A DNA stretch of 64,000 bases from Rhodococcus opacus B4 (lineage in GTDB: Bacteria > Actinomycetota > Actinomycetes > Mycobacteriales > Mycobacteriaceae), in assembly GCF_000010805.1 (NCBI RefSeq), contig NC_012522.1:7006001-7070000 (forward strand), in the 5' to 3' direction. The notes below the pieces were generated by a model. The model worked only from the letters and a program-made list of their open reading frames with translations, did not search any database and was not told where the DNA came from. Positions 49,627-58,731 of the stretch are shown one piece after another. The stretch's first letter is position 1, and every line of letters begins with the position of its first letter. Position numbers and translations under genes: made by a program.

Positions 49627-49947
49627 GTGTCTACCGTGACATGCCGAGGGGTATCCGAAACCTCAACCGCCACAAGCGGATTTGTTCAGATTGTTTCCGC
49701 ACGTGGTGACCTGCCGTGCCGGGTCGACGACCCCGACCTGTGGTTTGCGGACTCTCCCACCGAGCTGGAGCAGGCGAAGGCGCTGTGCGCGTCCTGCCCG
49801 ATCCGCTCCCGCTGCCTCGACGCTGCCCTCGACCGAGGTGAGCCGTGGGGCGTGTGGGGTGGGGAGATCTTCGACCAGGGTGTCGTGATCGCCCGCAAGC
49901 GTGGCCGTGGACGCCCCCGCAAGACGCCGGCTCTGGTCTGTGCGTAG
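49627..49947 (+). CDS. whiB7: WhiB7, intrinsic antibiotic-resistance regulator
   Basis: 106 aa. Four 4Fe-4S cysteines: C in LPCRVDDPDLWF, then CASCPIRSRC. EPWGVWGGEIF is the WhiB7 turn and RGRGRPRKT is the AT-hook that distinguishes WhiB7 from other WhiBs. It works with sigma-A to turn on resistance genes. GTG 49627 has GAGGAG 6 nt upstream; ATG 49606 would lengthen it by seven residues. Located between uvrD2 and the ABC1 kinase, as in mycobacteria. Confidence 0.94.
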   Translation: MSTVTCRGVSETSTATSGFVQIVSARGDLPCRVDDPDLWFADSPTELEQAKALCASCPIRSRCLDAALDRGEPWGVWGGEIFDQGVVIARKRGRGRPRKTPALVCA

Positions 49948-49949
49948 CA

Positions 49950-49995
49950 CCTGTGAGTACTTGTTAACCGCCCGCGGTTAACAAGTACTCACAGG
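49950..49995. terminator. 21-bp perfect bidirectional terminator, whiB7 / ABC1 kinase
   Basis: The arms 49950-49970 and 49975-49995 are perfectly complementary (CCTGTGAGTACTTGTTAACC and its partner) around a 4-nt loop. The stop codon of the convergent ABC1 gene (49989-49991) is inside the right arm. Confidence 0.88.
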
Positions 49996-51311
49996 CCGGA
50001 GGAATCGGCGAACCCGGGGAGCCACCGCGTGAGGATCGCCATGTACGGCGCGTACGCGTCCAGTTGAGCGCAGATTCCCACCGAGCCGACGAGAACCCGG
50101 AAGATCATCAGATACTCGGCGGGCAGATTCAGTGCGCGCGCGGTTCGGAACTGCGCACTGTTGAAGTCGGTCGCGGAACCCGCCGCCTTCTGCAGCCAGG
50201 CGCGGGTGAAGTGGAACGATTCGGTACGGATCGGATCGGTGACGGGACGCAGGTAGTCCGCGATCTCCTTGTCGGTCACCGTTCTGCCCGGCAGGACGAA
50301 TCCATTGGCGTGCAGCAACTCCGTCAATTCGTCGAACTGCTCGTGGAGCGCCAGCCGGACCATCGCCCCGAGCACCGGTGGTAGACCGTGCGGAAAGGGC
50401 GCCGCGGCACCGAAATCGATGACCCCCAGGCGGCCGTCGCTGTGCAGCATGAAGTTACCCGGATGCGGGTCGCAGTGGAGCAGGCCGACGCGGGCGGGGG
50501 AGGCGAAGTGGAACTCCGCGAGCAGTGCGCCTGCGGTGTTGCGTTCCTCGGGGGTGCCGTCGGAGATGATGGCCGACAGCGGTTTCGCCGACATCCATTC
50601 GGTGACCACCACCTTGGGGGCACTGGCGACGACGTGCGGAATCGCGAACTGCGGATCCCCGTCGTACACCTTCGCGAAGCGGCGCTGATTGTTCGCCTCG
50701 ATCCGGTAGTCGAGCTCTTCCTCGGTGCGGGCGGTGAATTCGTCGATGACGGGTCGCACGTCGACCCCGGGCATGACCGAGGCGAACAGTCCCGCGAACC
50801 GTCCGAGTGTCTTCAGGTCGGCGCGCAGCGCTTCGTCGGCGCCGGGGTACTGCACCTTGACGGCGACGTCGCGGCCGTCGGCCCACACGGCGCGGTGCAC
50901 CTGGCCGATGCTGGCCGACGCGGTGGGGGTGTCGTCGAACGACTGGAACCGCTCACGCCATTTGGTGCCCAGCTGCTGGTCGAGCATCTTGTGAACGGCC
51001 CGCGCGGGCAGTGGGGGTGCCTGTGCCTGCAGCTTGTTCAGCGATTCACGGTACGGTTCCGCGAACTCCTCGGGGATCGCCGCCTCCATGACGCTGAGCG
51101 CCTGGCCGAGTTTCATGGCGCCGCCCTTCAGTTCGCCGAGGACGGCGAACAGTTGCTCGGCGGCCCTCGCGCTCAGCTGCGCATCGATCTCGTCCCTGTC
51201 GCCGCCGGTCAGTTTCCGGCCGAACCCCATCGCGGCACGTCCCGCGATCCCCAACGGGATGCTCGCGAGTTTGGCGGTGCGGGCAGAACTCCTGCGGGGG
51301 ATGTCGGGCAC
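49989..51311 (-). CDS. ABC1/UbiB-family atypical kinase
   Basis: About 440 aa. KGGAMKLGQALS is the KxGQ motif unique to the family, ASASIGQVHRA the Ala-rich nucleotide loop, VAVKVQYPG the lysine strand, and LLHCDPHPGNFML with VIDFGAAAPF the catalytic and metal loops. These proteins are ATPases supporting lipid or quinone metabolism; the actinobacterial role is unclear. Homologue of Rv3197. GTG 51311 is preceded by CATGAT with 6 nt; ATGs at 51326/51329 would add a few residues. Confidence 0.9.
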   Translation of the reverse strand: MPDIPRRSSARTAKLASIPLGIAGRAAMGFGRKLTGGDRDEIDAQLSARAAEQLFAVLGELKGGAMKLGQALSVMEAAIPEEFAEPYRESLNKLQAQAPPLPARAVHKMLDQQLGTKWRERFQSFDDTPTASASIGQVHRAVWADGRDVAVKVQYPGADEALRADLKTLGRFAGLFASVMPGVDVRPVIDEFTARTEEELDYRIEANNQRRFAKVYDGDPQFAIPHVVASAPKVVVTEWMSAKPLSAIISDGTPEERNTAGALLAEFHFASPARVGLLHCDPHPGNFMLHSDGRLGVIDFGAAAPFPHGLPPVLGAMVRLALHEQFDELTELLHANGFVLPGRTVTDKEIADYLRPVTDPIRTESFHFTRAWLQKAAGSATDFNSAQFRTARALNLPAEYLMIFRVLVGSVGICAQLDAYAPYMAILTRWLPGFADSSGL

Positions 51312-51328
51312 CCCACCATCATGCATCA

Positions 51329-52219
51329 TCACCGATGCCGGTTCGATTCGCCCACGGCGGGTGCCAGATACGTGCAGCTGCAACTCGCCTGCCTCGGCCA
51401 TCGCCGCGTCACCAGCCGGTGTGCCCCCAGATCGATCTCGAGCGTGGCGTCGAGACTGCTGGGCGGCGCGCCACGCGGGGCGGACAGGACGACCTCGAGT
51501 TGGCCGAGGGCGACCGCTGCCGTGGCCATGATCACCGCGGGACTCGCGTGCCCGACCGTCCCGAGGAGCTGAGCGGACAGGTACGGCCAGTCCTCGTCGT
51601 ACGCGGAGCGGAGCAGGTCGGCGCACCGCAGGCAACTCGTGTGGCCCGGCAGTACGAGCGGACCGACCACACCGCGACCGTCCCGCAGCCGGACCTGCAG
51701 GTGCGGGATCCCGTTCTGGACCAGGTCCGCGGCGAGGCGAGGGTCCGCCACCAGGTCGTCCGCGAGCACGACGCACAGCGCGTTCCACCGCCGGACGTCC
51801 ACGTCGGCGGAGTAGCGGAAGGAGCGGGAAACCCGGATGCCGCCGTCGGTGAGCCCGGCGGACACCGCATCGGACAGCGGTCCGCGCCCGTGCACGCGGA
51901 TGGTGATCGTGTCCGCGACGGGGGAGGTGCCTGCGACGTCGATGAGACCGGCGCGGTCCAGATCACCGAGCAGTTTCGACACGTCGGTGGGGGCAAGGCC
52001 GTACCCGACGGCCGTCCACAGGATGTGCGGCCGCGTGTTCTTGCCGTCGAGCAGCCGGACGACGGCGAGAAGCTGCTCGGTCCGGACTCCGGGTGGTGGG
52101 GAGAGGACGAGTGCGCGCTCGGGATCCCAGCCGAACTGCACCCGCCCGTCGGGGCGGACGAGCACGGCGATCCGGGGATCGAGGGTGACACCGACAGGGT
52201 GCGGGTGCGAGATGGTCAC
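51329..52219 (-). CDS. Stand-alone RiPP cyclodehydratase-like protein (Rv3196 type)
   Basis: 296 aa. The C-terminal part has CLRCADLLRSAYDEDWPYLSAQL, the CxxC plus D-W-P-x3-Q-L pattern of E1-like thiazole/oxazole (TOMM) partner proteins that bind leader peptides. Residues 1-100 may form the leader-binding wing. No YcaO enzyme or precursor peptide is visible nearby. GTG 52219 is the likely start (VTISHPHPVGV). Lies 17 bp from the ABC1 kinase gene and probably co-transcribed with it. Function unproven. Confidence 0.75.
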   Translation of the reverse strand: MTISHPHPVGVTLDPRIAVLVRPDGRVQFGWDPERALVLSPPPGVRTEQLLAVVRLLDGKNTRPHILWTAVGYGLAPTDVSKLLGDLDRAGLIDVAGTSPVADTITIRVHGRGPLSDAVSAGLTDGGIRVSRSFRYSADVDVRRWNALCVVLADDLVADPRLAADLVQNGIPHLQVRLRDGRGVVGPLVLPGHTSCLRCADLLRSAYDEDWPYLSAQLLGTVGHASPAVIMATAAVALGQLEVVLSAPRGAPPSSLDATLEIDLGAHRLVTRRWPRQASCSCTYLAPAVGESNRHR

Positions 52220-52337
52220 GCACCGAGGATTCCAGGCCACGACCGGCCGCCGGCCCGGAAAAGGCGAGTTGTCCACAGGCCGAAACGTGGTTCGACCTGC
52301 GGACTTCCAGCTACCGCACGATTGGTGCGATCCGGGG

Positions 52338-53765
52338 TCAGGACTCCGGTTCGTCGTCCTTGCCGGACTTGCCGCGTTCGGCCTCCTCGGCCCGCTCGCG
52401 GGCCTCCGTCGCCTCCAGCTGCGCCATCGGATTGTCGAAGTCGCCGCCGTCGCCGCCGCCGAGGACACGTTCGACGAACGCGTCCGGGCTGTCGAGATCG
52501 GACGAGTCGGGCAGCAGGTCGGGGTGGGCCCACACACCGTCGCGGGCGTCGACGGTCGACTCGGACGTCAGGCGGGTCCACAGCTGGGCGGCCTCGCGGA
52601 CCTTGCGGGGACGCAGTTCGAGCCCGACGAGTGTCGCGAACGTCTGTTCGGCGGGACCGCCGGTCGCGCGCCTGCGGCGGAGCGTCTCGCTGAGGGCCGC
52701 GACGCCGGGAAGGCGGTCGTTCAGCGCCGACGCGACGACGACCTCGACCCAGCCCTCGATGAGGGCGAGCAGGGTCTCGAGTCGCTCGAGGGCCTGCTTC
52801 TGCTCGGGTGTGGTCTGCGGTTCGAACGCACCCTGCTGCAGGATGTTCTCGAGCTGCGAGGGATCGGTCAGCGCGGACGGATCGAGCCCCTTCGCCATGT
52901 CCTCGATCGCGGAGAAGTCCATCGTGATGCCGCGGGCGTACTCCTCGACGGTGGCGAGAAGACGCTGACGCAGCCACGGGACATGGCTGTAGAGGCGCTG
53001 GTAGGCGGCCTCACGTGCGGCGAGGAAGACGAGGATCTCCCGATCGGGCTGTTCGAGCCCCTTGCTGAACCGCTCCACCGCGGCGGGAAGCAGTGCGCCC
53101 GTCCCCGCCGGACCGAGGGGCAGGCCGATGTCGGTGGACGTGAGGACCTCCTTCGACAACTGGCCCAGCGCCTGGCCGAGCTGGGAGCCGAACGCGAGGC
53201 CACCCATCTGGCTCATCATGCCGATCATGGGGCCTGCCATCTGCTGCGCCTCTTCGGGCAGCCCCTGCACCCACATGCCCGACACCTTCTCCGCCACCGG
53301 GTCGCACAGCCGCTTCCAGGTGTCGAGAGTGTTGTCGAGCCAGTCGTTGGGCGTCCACGCGACGGTCTTCGACGCGCCCGCGGGCAGTGTCGTCGCGGCG
53401 TCCAGCCACAGTTCGGCGAGCCGTGAGGCGTCGGCGATCGCCTCGGAGTTGCCCTGGGTGATCGGAGCGACGGAGCCCATCTGCTGGCGGGCGAGCTTCT
53501 TCGCGATCTCGTAGTTGACCGGACCGGTCTGCTCACCGGACCCCATCGACGTGCCCATCCCGCTCAGCATCTGGCCGAACTGAGTGAACATCTGGCCGAG
53601 GGCGGCCGGGTCGAACCCCCCGGCGGGGAAACCACCCGCCCCGAAACCGAAGTCGCCGGTACCGCCCGCGTTCTTGTCGCGGTCGGGCCCGTTCTGATCC
53701 CCCGTGTTCTTGTCACGATCGGGATCGTCGTCGGGTTTGGAGAAGCCGAAGGGCGGATTGCTCAT
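52338..53765 (-). CDS. DUF2342 putative zinc-dependent metalloprotease/hydrolase
   Basis: 475 aa cytosolic. The N-terminus (1-75) is low-complexity and has a doubled PDRDKN element and Gly/Met-rich stretches. The core matches the actinobacterial Rv3195 family, with LARQQMG, YSHVPWLRQRLL and LLALIEGWVEVVV in the conserved helices; the Glu in EGWV and nearby acidic residues are proposed metal ligands. The C-terminus is acidic. Enzyme activity is not established. Divergent from the PDZ protease gene. Confidence 0.82.
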   Translation of the reverse strand: MSNPPFGFSKPDDDPDRDKNTGDQNGPDRDKNAGGTGDFGFGAGGFPAGGFDPAALGQMFTQFGQMLSGMGTSMGSGEQTGPVNYEIAKKLARQQMGSVAPITQGNSEAIADASRLAELWLDAATTLPAGASKTVAWTPNDWLDNTLDTWKRLCDPVAEKVSGMWVQGLPEEAQQMAGPMIGMMSQMGGLAFGSQLGQALGQLSKEVLTSTDIGLPLGPAGTGALLPAAVERFSKGLEQPDREILVFLAAREAAYQRLYSHVPWLRQRLLATVEEYARGITMDFSAIEDMAKGLDPSALTDPSQLENILQQGAFEPQTTPEQKQALERLETLLALIEGWVEVVVASALNDRLPGVAALSETLRRRRATGGPAEQTFATLVGLELRPRKVREAAQLWTRLTSESTVDARDGVWAHPDLLPDSSDLDSPDAFVERVLGGGDGGDFDNPMAQLEATEARERAEEAERGKSGKDDEPES

Positions 53766-53878
53766 GACTCAACGGTACAAGGCGCATGGTTCGGTGGCTG
53801 CCGGCCGCGTCACGCTGACGGCGAACACGCGGACGGCCGACAGCGGTGCCCGCCCGTTCGCGCTCTACGCTGGTCCAG

Positions 53879-54901
53879 GTGAATCGACGGATCGTGACGC
53901 TTCTGGCTGCGCTGGCCCCGATCGTGGTACTCGGCATCCTCGGCACCGTGATCAAGGTGCCGTACGTGGCTCTCGGGCCGGGACCCACGTTCAACACCCT
54001 GGGTGAGGTGGGTGGTGAGCAGGTCGTCGCCATCGAGGGAACGGACGTGGACGACACCGCCGGCCACCTCAACATGACGACCGTCGCCGTGCGCGACGAC
54101 CTCAACGTGTTCGAAGCGTTCGGACTGTGGGCCAGTGGACGCCAGGGCATCGTGCCCCGCGAGGAGGTGTACCCGCCGGACAAGTCGAAGGACGAGGTCA
54201 AGCAGGAGAACGACGCCGACTTCCAGCAGTCGGAGGACAGCGCGGAACTCGCGGCGCTCCACTTCCTGGACGAGCCGGTGGACCTGCGGATCGCCAAGGT
54301 CGGTGAGGACGGCCCCTCCCAGGGGCTCCTGCGTGAAGGCGACGTTCTGGTCAGTGTCGACGGGAAACCGGTGTCGACGGTCGGCGGCGTGCAGGAGGCG
54401 GTGGCCGACGTGCCCCCGAACACCGAGGTGCCGATCGTGATCCGGCGTGACGGCGCGGAGACGACGGTGCGGGTGGTGCTCGGTTCCCGCCCGGACGACG
54501 AGGCCAAGGGCTACCTGGGGATCACGCCGGAGGAAGTCCCCGACGTCCCGTTCACCATCGACTTCAACCTCGCCGACGTGGGCGGCCCGTCGGCGGGACT
54601 CATGTTCACGCTCGCCGTGATCGACAAGCTCAGCCCGGGCGAACTCAACGGCGGCAAGTTCGTCGCCGGCACCGGCACGATCGACTCCGACGGCGACGTC
54701 GGCCCCATCGGCGGCATCAAGTACAAGTTGATCGCCGCGTCCGAGGCGGGCGCCGAGACGTTCCTCGTGCCGGCAAAGAACTGCGACGAGGCCCGCCAGG
54801 GCGCACCCGACGGGCTCCGGCTGGTGAAGGTCGAGAACCTCGACGGAGCCGTCGACGCGCTCGAGGCCGTCAACACCGGAGCCGACGCACCGCACTGCTG
54901 A
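53879..54901 (+). CDS. PDZ-containing Lon-like (S16) membrane protease, YlbL type
   Basis: 340 aa, equal to Rv3194c. One N-terminal membrane helix (VTLLAALAPIVVLGILGTV), a PDZ domain (about 135-215; QGLLREGDVLVSVDGKPV) and a Lon catalytic domain. GGPSAGLMF carries the nucleophile Ser and GGIKYKLIAA the Lys of the dyad. It probably degrades or regulates extracytoplasmic or membrane proteins. GTG 53879 is chosen because TACGCT (53866-53871) lies 7 nt upstream. Confidence 0.9.
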   Translation: MNRRIVTLLAALAPIVVLGILGTVIKVPYVALGPGPTFNTLGEVGGEQVVAIEGTDVDDTAGHLNMTTVAVRDDLNVFEAFGLWASGRQGIVPREEVYPPDKSKDEVKQENDADFQQSEDSAELAALHFLDEPVDLRIAKVGEDGPSQGLLREGDVLVSVDGKPVSTVGGVQEAVADVPPNTEVPIVIRRDGAETTVRVVLGSRPDDEAKGYLGITPEEVPDVPFTIDFNLADVGGPSAGLMFTLAVIDKLSPGELNGGKFVAGTGTIDSDGDVGPIGGIKYKLIAASEAGAETFLVPAKNCDEARQGAPDGLRLVKVENLDGAVDALEAVNTGADAPHC

Positions 54902-54904
54902 CCG

Positions 54905-55507
54905 TCAGTCGTCTTCCGTGGCGTCGAGGGTGGCGTACAGCGCGCTGACGAGATTCGGCGCCAGGTCCTCGTAGGTGAGCAGTTCTATCCCGGCGTAGGG
55001 GTCGGCGTCCTCGTCGGGACGCAACTGCATCAGGCACAGCGACGGTCCGTCGCGCAGCACGGCGGCGATGAGCCGGGCAGACCGGCGGTCGGGGTGGGAC
55101 TCGGCCGCGGCCCGCGCGGCGTCGTCGGCGGCGTCGCGGTCGGACAGGAGGGGCACGAGGGCGTCGTCGAGATCGGATTCCGCCTCGGGCGGCAGGACGA
55201 CGATCTCCTGGACGAGGGCGCACCCGACCACGGACTCGGGCCAGCTGGTGGTGGCGAGGAATTCGTCGAGCGCGCGTGACCCGCCGTCGATGTCGCCGGG
55301 GAACGGATCCTGTTCCACCGGGGTCAATTCCGCGCCGTCGGCGAGTTGGTCGAGCAGGCTCGGTTCGGCGGCCGCGAGGAGTTCGGTCGGGACGAGTGCG
55401 AACATCTGGGGCGGCTGATCCCACCCTCCGGCATCGACGAATTCGACCACCTCACGCACACAGCGGGCGAGGGCGTCCGTCTCTCGGTTCACATTCTCTT
55501 CACTCAC
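54905..55507 (-). CDS. PPA1309-family conserved actinobacterial protein
   Basis: About 200 aa, acidic, soluble. Conserved-looking features are PPQMFALVPTELL, DEFLATTSWPESVVGCALVQEIVVLPP and DRRSARLIAAVLRDG. I recognise the family but no function is known. GTG 55507 is favoured by GAAGAT 7 nt upstream on the minus strand; ATG 55516 would add three residues. Ends 3 bp from the PDZ-protease stop (convergent) and is divergent from the UPF0182 gene. Confidence 0.78.
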   Translation of the reverse strand: MSEENVNRETDALARCVREVVEFVDAGGWDQPPQMFALVPTELLAAAEPSLLDQLADGAELTPVEQDPFPGDIDGGSRALDEFLATTSWPESVVGCALVQEIVVLPPEAESDLDDALVPLLSDRDAADDAARAAAESHPDRRSARLIAAVLRDGPSLCLMQLRPDEDADPYAGIELLTYEDLAPNLVSALYATLDATEDD

Positions 55508-55671
55508 GGGACCCATCTTCGCACCCCCGGAACAGGACCGACGGCGGCAACTCTCGGTTGTTACGTAGAGTGGGACGAAACGGTCACGCCCTCGCTGTTC
55601 GGGGTGTGGACGATGGAACGGTGCAGTCGACCGCGGCGTGAGAGCGTCGCCGAGTTCTTGGAGTGTGGCAC

Positions 55672-58653
55672 GTGGGCATGCGGCCCCCCGCAGGTTTACC
55701 GTCGTTGTCCAAACGCAGTCGAGTGCTGCTGGTGCTGGCGCTCGTCGTCGCGGCCCTGCTGCTGGTGGGCCCGCGGCTGATCAGCACGTACACGGACTGG
55801 TTGTGGTTCGGTGAGGTCGGATTCCGTGGTGTCTTCACCACGGTCCTCGTCACCCGTCTGCTGCTCTTCCTCGTGGTGGGGGTGGTGGTCGGCGGAATCG
55901 TCTGGCTGGCACTGCTGCTCGCGTACCGTTCGCGGCCGGTGTTCGTGCCGGTGTCGGGTCCCAACGATCCGGTGGCGCGGTACCGCACCACGGTGATGAC
56001 CCGGCTGCGCCTGTTCGGCCTCGCGATTCCGATCGCAGTGGGACTGCTCGCGGGCCTGATCGCCCAGTCCAGCTGGGTGACGGTGCAGCTGTTCGTCAAC
56101 GGCGGCTCGTTCGGCGTCGCCGATCCCGAATTCGGCCTCGACGTCGGTTTCTACACGTTCGATCTGCCGTTCTACCGTTTCGTGCTCAATTGGCTGTTCG
56201 TGGCGGTGCTGCTGGCGTTCTTCGCGAGCCTGGTGACGCACTACATCTTCGGTGGCCTCAAGCTCGCGGGCCGGGGCGGGGCGCTGACCAATGCGGCGCG
56301 AGTCCAGTTGGCGGTGCTGGCGGGAACGTTCATTCTCCTCAAGGCCGTCGCGTACTGGTTCGACCGGTATTCCCTGCTGTCGAGCAGCCGTAAGGAGCCC
56401 ACGTTCACCGGTGGTAGCTACACCGACATGAACGCGGTGCTGCAGGCGAAGCTGATCCTGCTGGCCATCGCGGTCATCTGCGCGGGCGCGTTCTTCGCCG
56501 CGATCTTCCTGCGCGATCTGCGGATTCCCGCAATGGCCACAGCCCTTCTCGTGCTCTCGTCGATCCTGGTCGGCGCGGTGTGGCCGCTCGTGGTGGAGCA
56601 GTTCTCGGTGCGTCCCAACGCCGCCGACAAGGAGAGCGCGTACATCGAGCGGAACATCGCCGCCACCCGGCAGGCGTACGGCATCACCGACGACAAGGTC
56701 GAGTACCAGGACTATCAGGGGTACGGGACGACGCCGCCGCGTGACGTGCCCGCCGACGTGACGACGATCGCGAACACGCGACTGCTGGACCCGAACATCC
56801 TGTCGCGGACGTTCACCCAGCAGCAGCAGCTGAAGAACTTCTACGGTTTCCCGCCGACGCTCGACATCGACAGGTACGACATCGACGGGGAGATGCGGGA
56901 CTACATCGTCGCGGCCCGCGAGTTGTCGTCGAAGAGCCTGACGGGCAACCAGACGGACTGGATCAACAAGCACACCGTCTACACGCACGGCAACGGACTG
57001 GTCGCGGCCCCCGCGAACCGGGTGAACGCCGCCGCGGGCGAGTCGGCGGAGGAAGCCGCCAACAGCAACAGCGGTTACCCGGTCTACATGGTGAGCGACA
57101 TCGCCTCACAGGCTGCCGGCGATCAGGTCATCCCGGTCGAGCAGCCGCGCATCTACTACGGCGAGGTCATCGCCGACACCGATGCCGACTACGCGATCGT
57201 CGGCGGTTCCGAGGGTTCGGATCCGCGGGAGTACGACACGGACACCTCGCGCTACACGTACACCGGTTCGGGTGGTGTGCCGATCGGCAACTGGTTCAAC
57301 CGGCTGGCGTTCGCGGCGAAATACACCGAACGCAACATCCTGTTCTCCGGTGCCATCGGTTCGGATTCGAAGATCATCTACAACCGGGACCCCCGGGACC
57401 GGGTCACACACGTCGCACCGTGGCTGACCGCGGACGGTGATTCGTACCCGGCCGTCGTCGACGGCAAGGTCGTCTGGATCGTGGACGCCTACACCACGCT
57501 GCAGGATTACCCGTACGCGCAGCGCAGCTCGCTCGACGGACTCGTCGAGGACAGCATCGACCAGAACACCGGCCGTCTGCTGCCCCGCAAGGAGGTGTCC
57601 TACATCCGCAACTCGGTGAAGGCCACCGTCGACGCGTACGACGGCACCGTGAAGCTCTACCAGGTGGACCAGAACGATCCCGTGCTCGACGCGTGGATGG
57701 GTGTGTTCCCCGACGCCGTTCAGCCCGCGGATTCGATTCCCGACGAACTGCGCGCGCACTTCCGTTATCCCGAGGACCTGTTCAAGGTGCAGCGCGAGAT
57801 GCTCGCCAAGTACCACGTGGACGACCCGAAGGAGTTCTTCACCAACAACGCGTTCTGGTCGGTGCCGAGCGATCCCACGATCGACACGAGCGCGAACCAG
57901 CCGCCGTACTACGTGCTGGTCGGTGATCCAGAGACCGGGAAACCGTCCTTCAACCTGACCAGTGCGATGGTGGGTTACAGCCGCGAGTTCCTCTCCGCCT
58001 ATCTGTCGGTGAAGTCGGACCCGGAGAACTACGGCAAGTTCACGGTGCTCCAACTGCCGACGGACACCCAGACTCAGGGTCCGCAGCAGACGCAGAACTC
58101 GATGATCTCCGATCCGCGGGTGGCGTCGGAGAGAACGCTGCTCGAGAGATCGAACAAGATTCAGTACGGCAACCTGCTGACCCTGCCGATCGCGAACGGC
58201 GGCATCCTGTACGTCGAACCGATGTATACGGAGCGAAGTTCGACGGGCCCGAACACGTCGACGTTCCCGCAGCTGTCCCGAGTGCTGGTGAGCTACCGCG
58301 AGCCACCGCCGAGTAACAGCGTGCGCGTCGGGTACGCCCCGACACTGGCACAGGCGCTCGACCAGGTGTTCGGCGCCGGCACCGGCTCGGTAGCCACGGC
58401 GCCCAGCGCCGAGGAGGGGACACCTCCGGAGACGGGCACGACGCCGCCCGTCGAGCAGGGTGCGGCGCCGCCGGCGCCCACTGCGCCGGCGACTCCGCCG
58501 TCCGGCACGGACGTCTCGGCGGCTGTGGCGGAGCTGGATGCGTCGCTCGACGCGTTGACGGCGGCGCAGCGCAGCGGTGACTTCGCGGCATACGGTGCGG
58601 CCCTCGCCCGGGTGCAGAAGGCGGTCGCCGCGTACGAGGCGATCCCGAAGTAG
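55672..58653 (+). CDS. UPF0182 large integral membrane protein (Rv3193c type)
   Basis: 993 aa. Seven or so membrane helices in the first 300 residues (LLVLALVVAALLLVGPRLI at the start), then a long extracytoplasmic domain with LKNFYGFPPTLDIDRYDIDG and many aromatic motifs, and an Ala/Pro/Gly-rich linker with a C-terminal helix (about 900-993). GTG 55672 has GGAG 8 nt upstream and gives the same start context (GMRP) as the mycobacterial protein. Function unknown. Monocistronic, ended by a strong hairpin. Confidence 0.9.
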   Translation: MGMRPPAGLPSLSKRSRVLLVLALVVAALLLVGPRLISTYTDWLWFGEVGFRGVFTTVLVTRLLLFLVVGVVVGGIVWLALLLAYRSRPVFVPVSGPNDPVARYRTTVMTRLRLFGLAIPIAVGLLAGLIAQSSWVTVQLFVNGGSFGVADPEFGLDVGFYTFDLPFYRFVLNWLFVAVLLAFFASLVTHYIFGGLKLAGRGGALTNAARVQLAVLAGTFILLKAVAYWFDRYSLLSSSRKEPTFTGGSYTDMNAVLQAKLILLAIAVICAGAFFAAIFLRDLRIPAMATALLVLSSILVGAVWPLVVEQFSVRPNAADKESAYIERNIAATRQAYGITDDKVEYQDYQGYGTTPPRDVPADVTTIANTRLLDPNILSRTFTQQQQLKNFYGFPPTLDIDRYDIDGEMRDYIVAARELSSKSLTGNQTDWINKHTVYTHGNGLVAAPANRVNAAAGESAEEAANSNSGYPVYMVSDIASQAAGDQVIPVEQPRIYYGEVIADTDADYAIVGGSEGSDPREYDTDTSRYTYTGSGGVPIGNWFNRLAFAAKYTERNILFSGAIGSDSKIIYNRDPRDRVTHVAPWLTADGDSYPAVVDGKVVWIVDAYTTLQDYPYAQRSSLDGLVEDSIDQNTGRLLPRKEVSYIRNSVKATVDAYDGTVKLYQVDQNDPVLDAWMGVFPDAVQPADSIPDELRAHFRYPEDLFKVQREMLAKYHVDDPKEFFTNNAFWSVPSDPTIDTSANQPPYYVLVGDPETGKPSFNLTSAMVGYSREFLSAYLSVKSDPENYGKFTVLQLPTDTQTQGPQQTQNSMISDPRVASERTLLERSNKIQYGNLLTLPIANGGILYVEPMYTERSSTGPNTSTFPQLSRVLVSYREPPPSNSVRVGYAPTLAQALDQVFGAGTGSVATAPSAEEGTPPETGTTPPVEQGAAPPAPTAPATPPSGTDVSAAVAELDASLDALTAAQRSGDFAAYGAALARVQKAVAAYEAIPK

Positions 58654-58675
58654 AGGCGTTTCACCGGGAGAACGA

Positions 58676-58714
58676 ACGAGGCCCTGTCATCCGAACCGGA
58701 TGACAGGGCCTCGT
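58676..58714. terminator. Bidirectional terminator, UPF0182 / rpf
   Basis: Perfect 18-bp stem: 58676-58693 with 58697-58714, loop AAC. Lies between two convergent genes. U-tract not evident. Confidence 0.88.
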
Positions 58715-58731
58715 CGTATGCGAGCGGAAGA

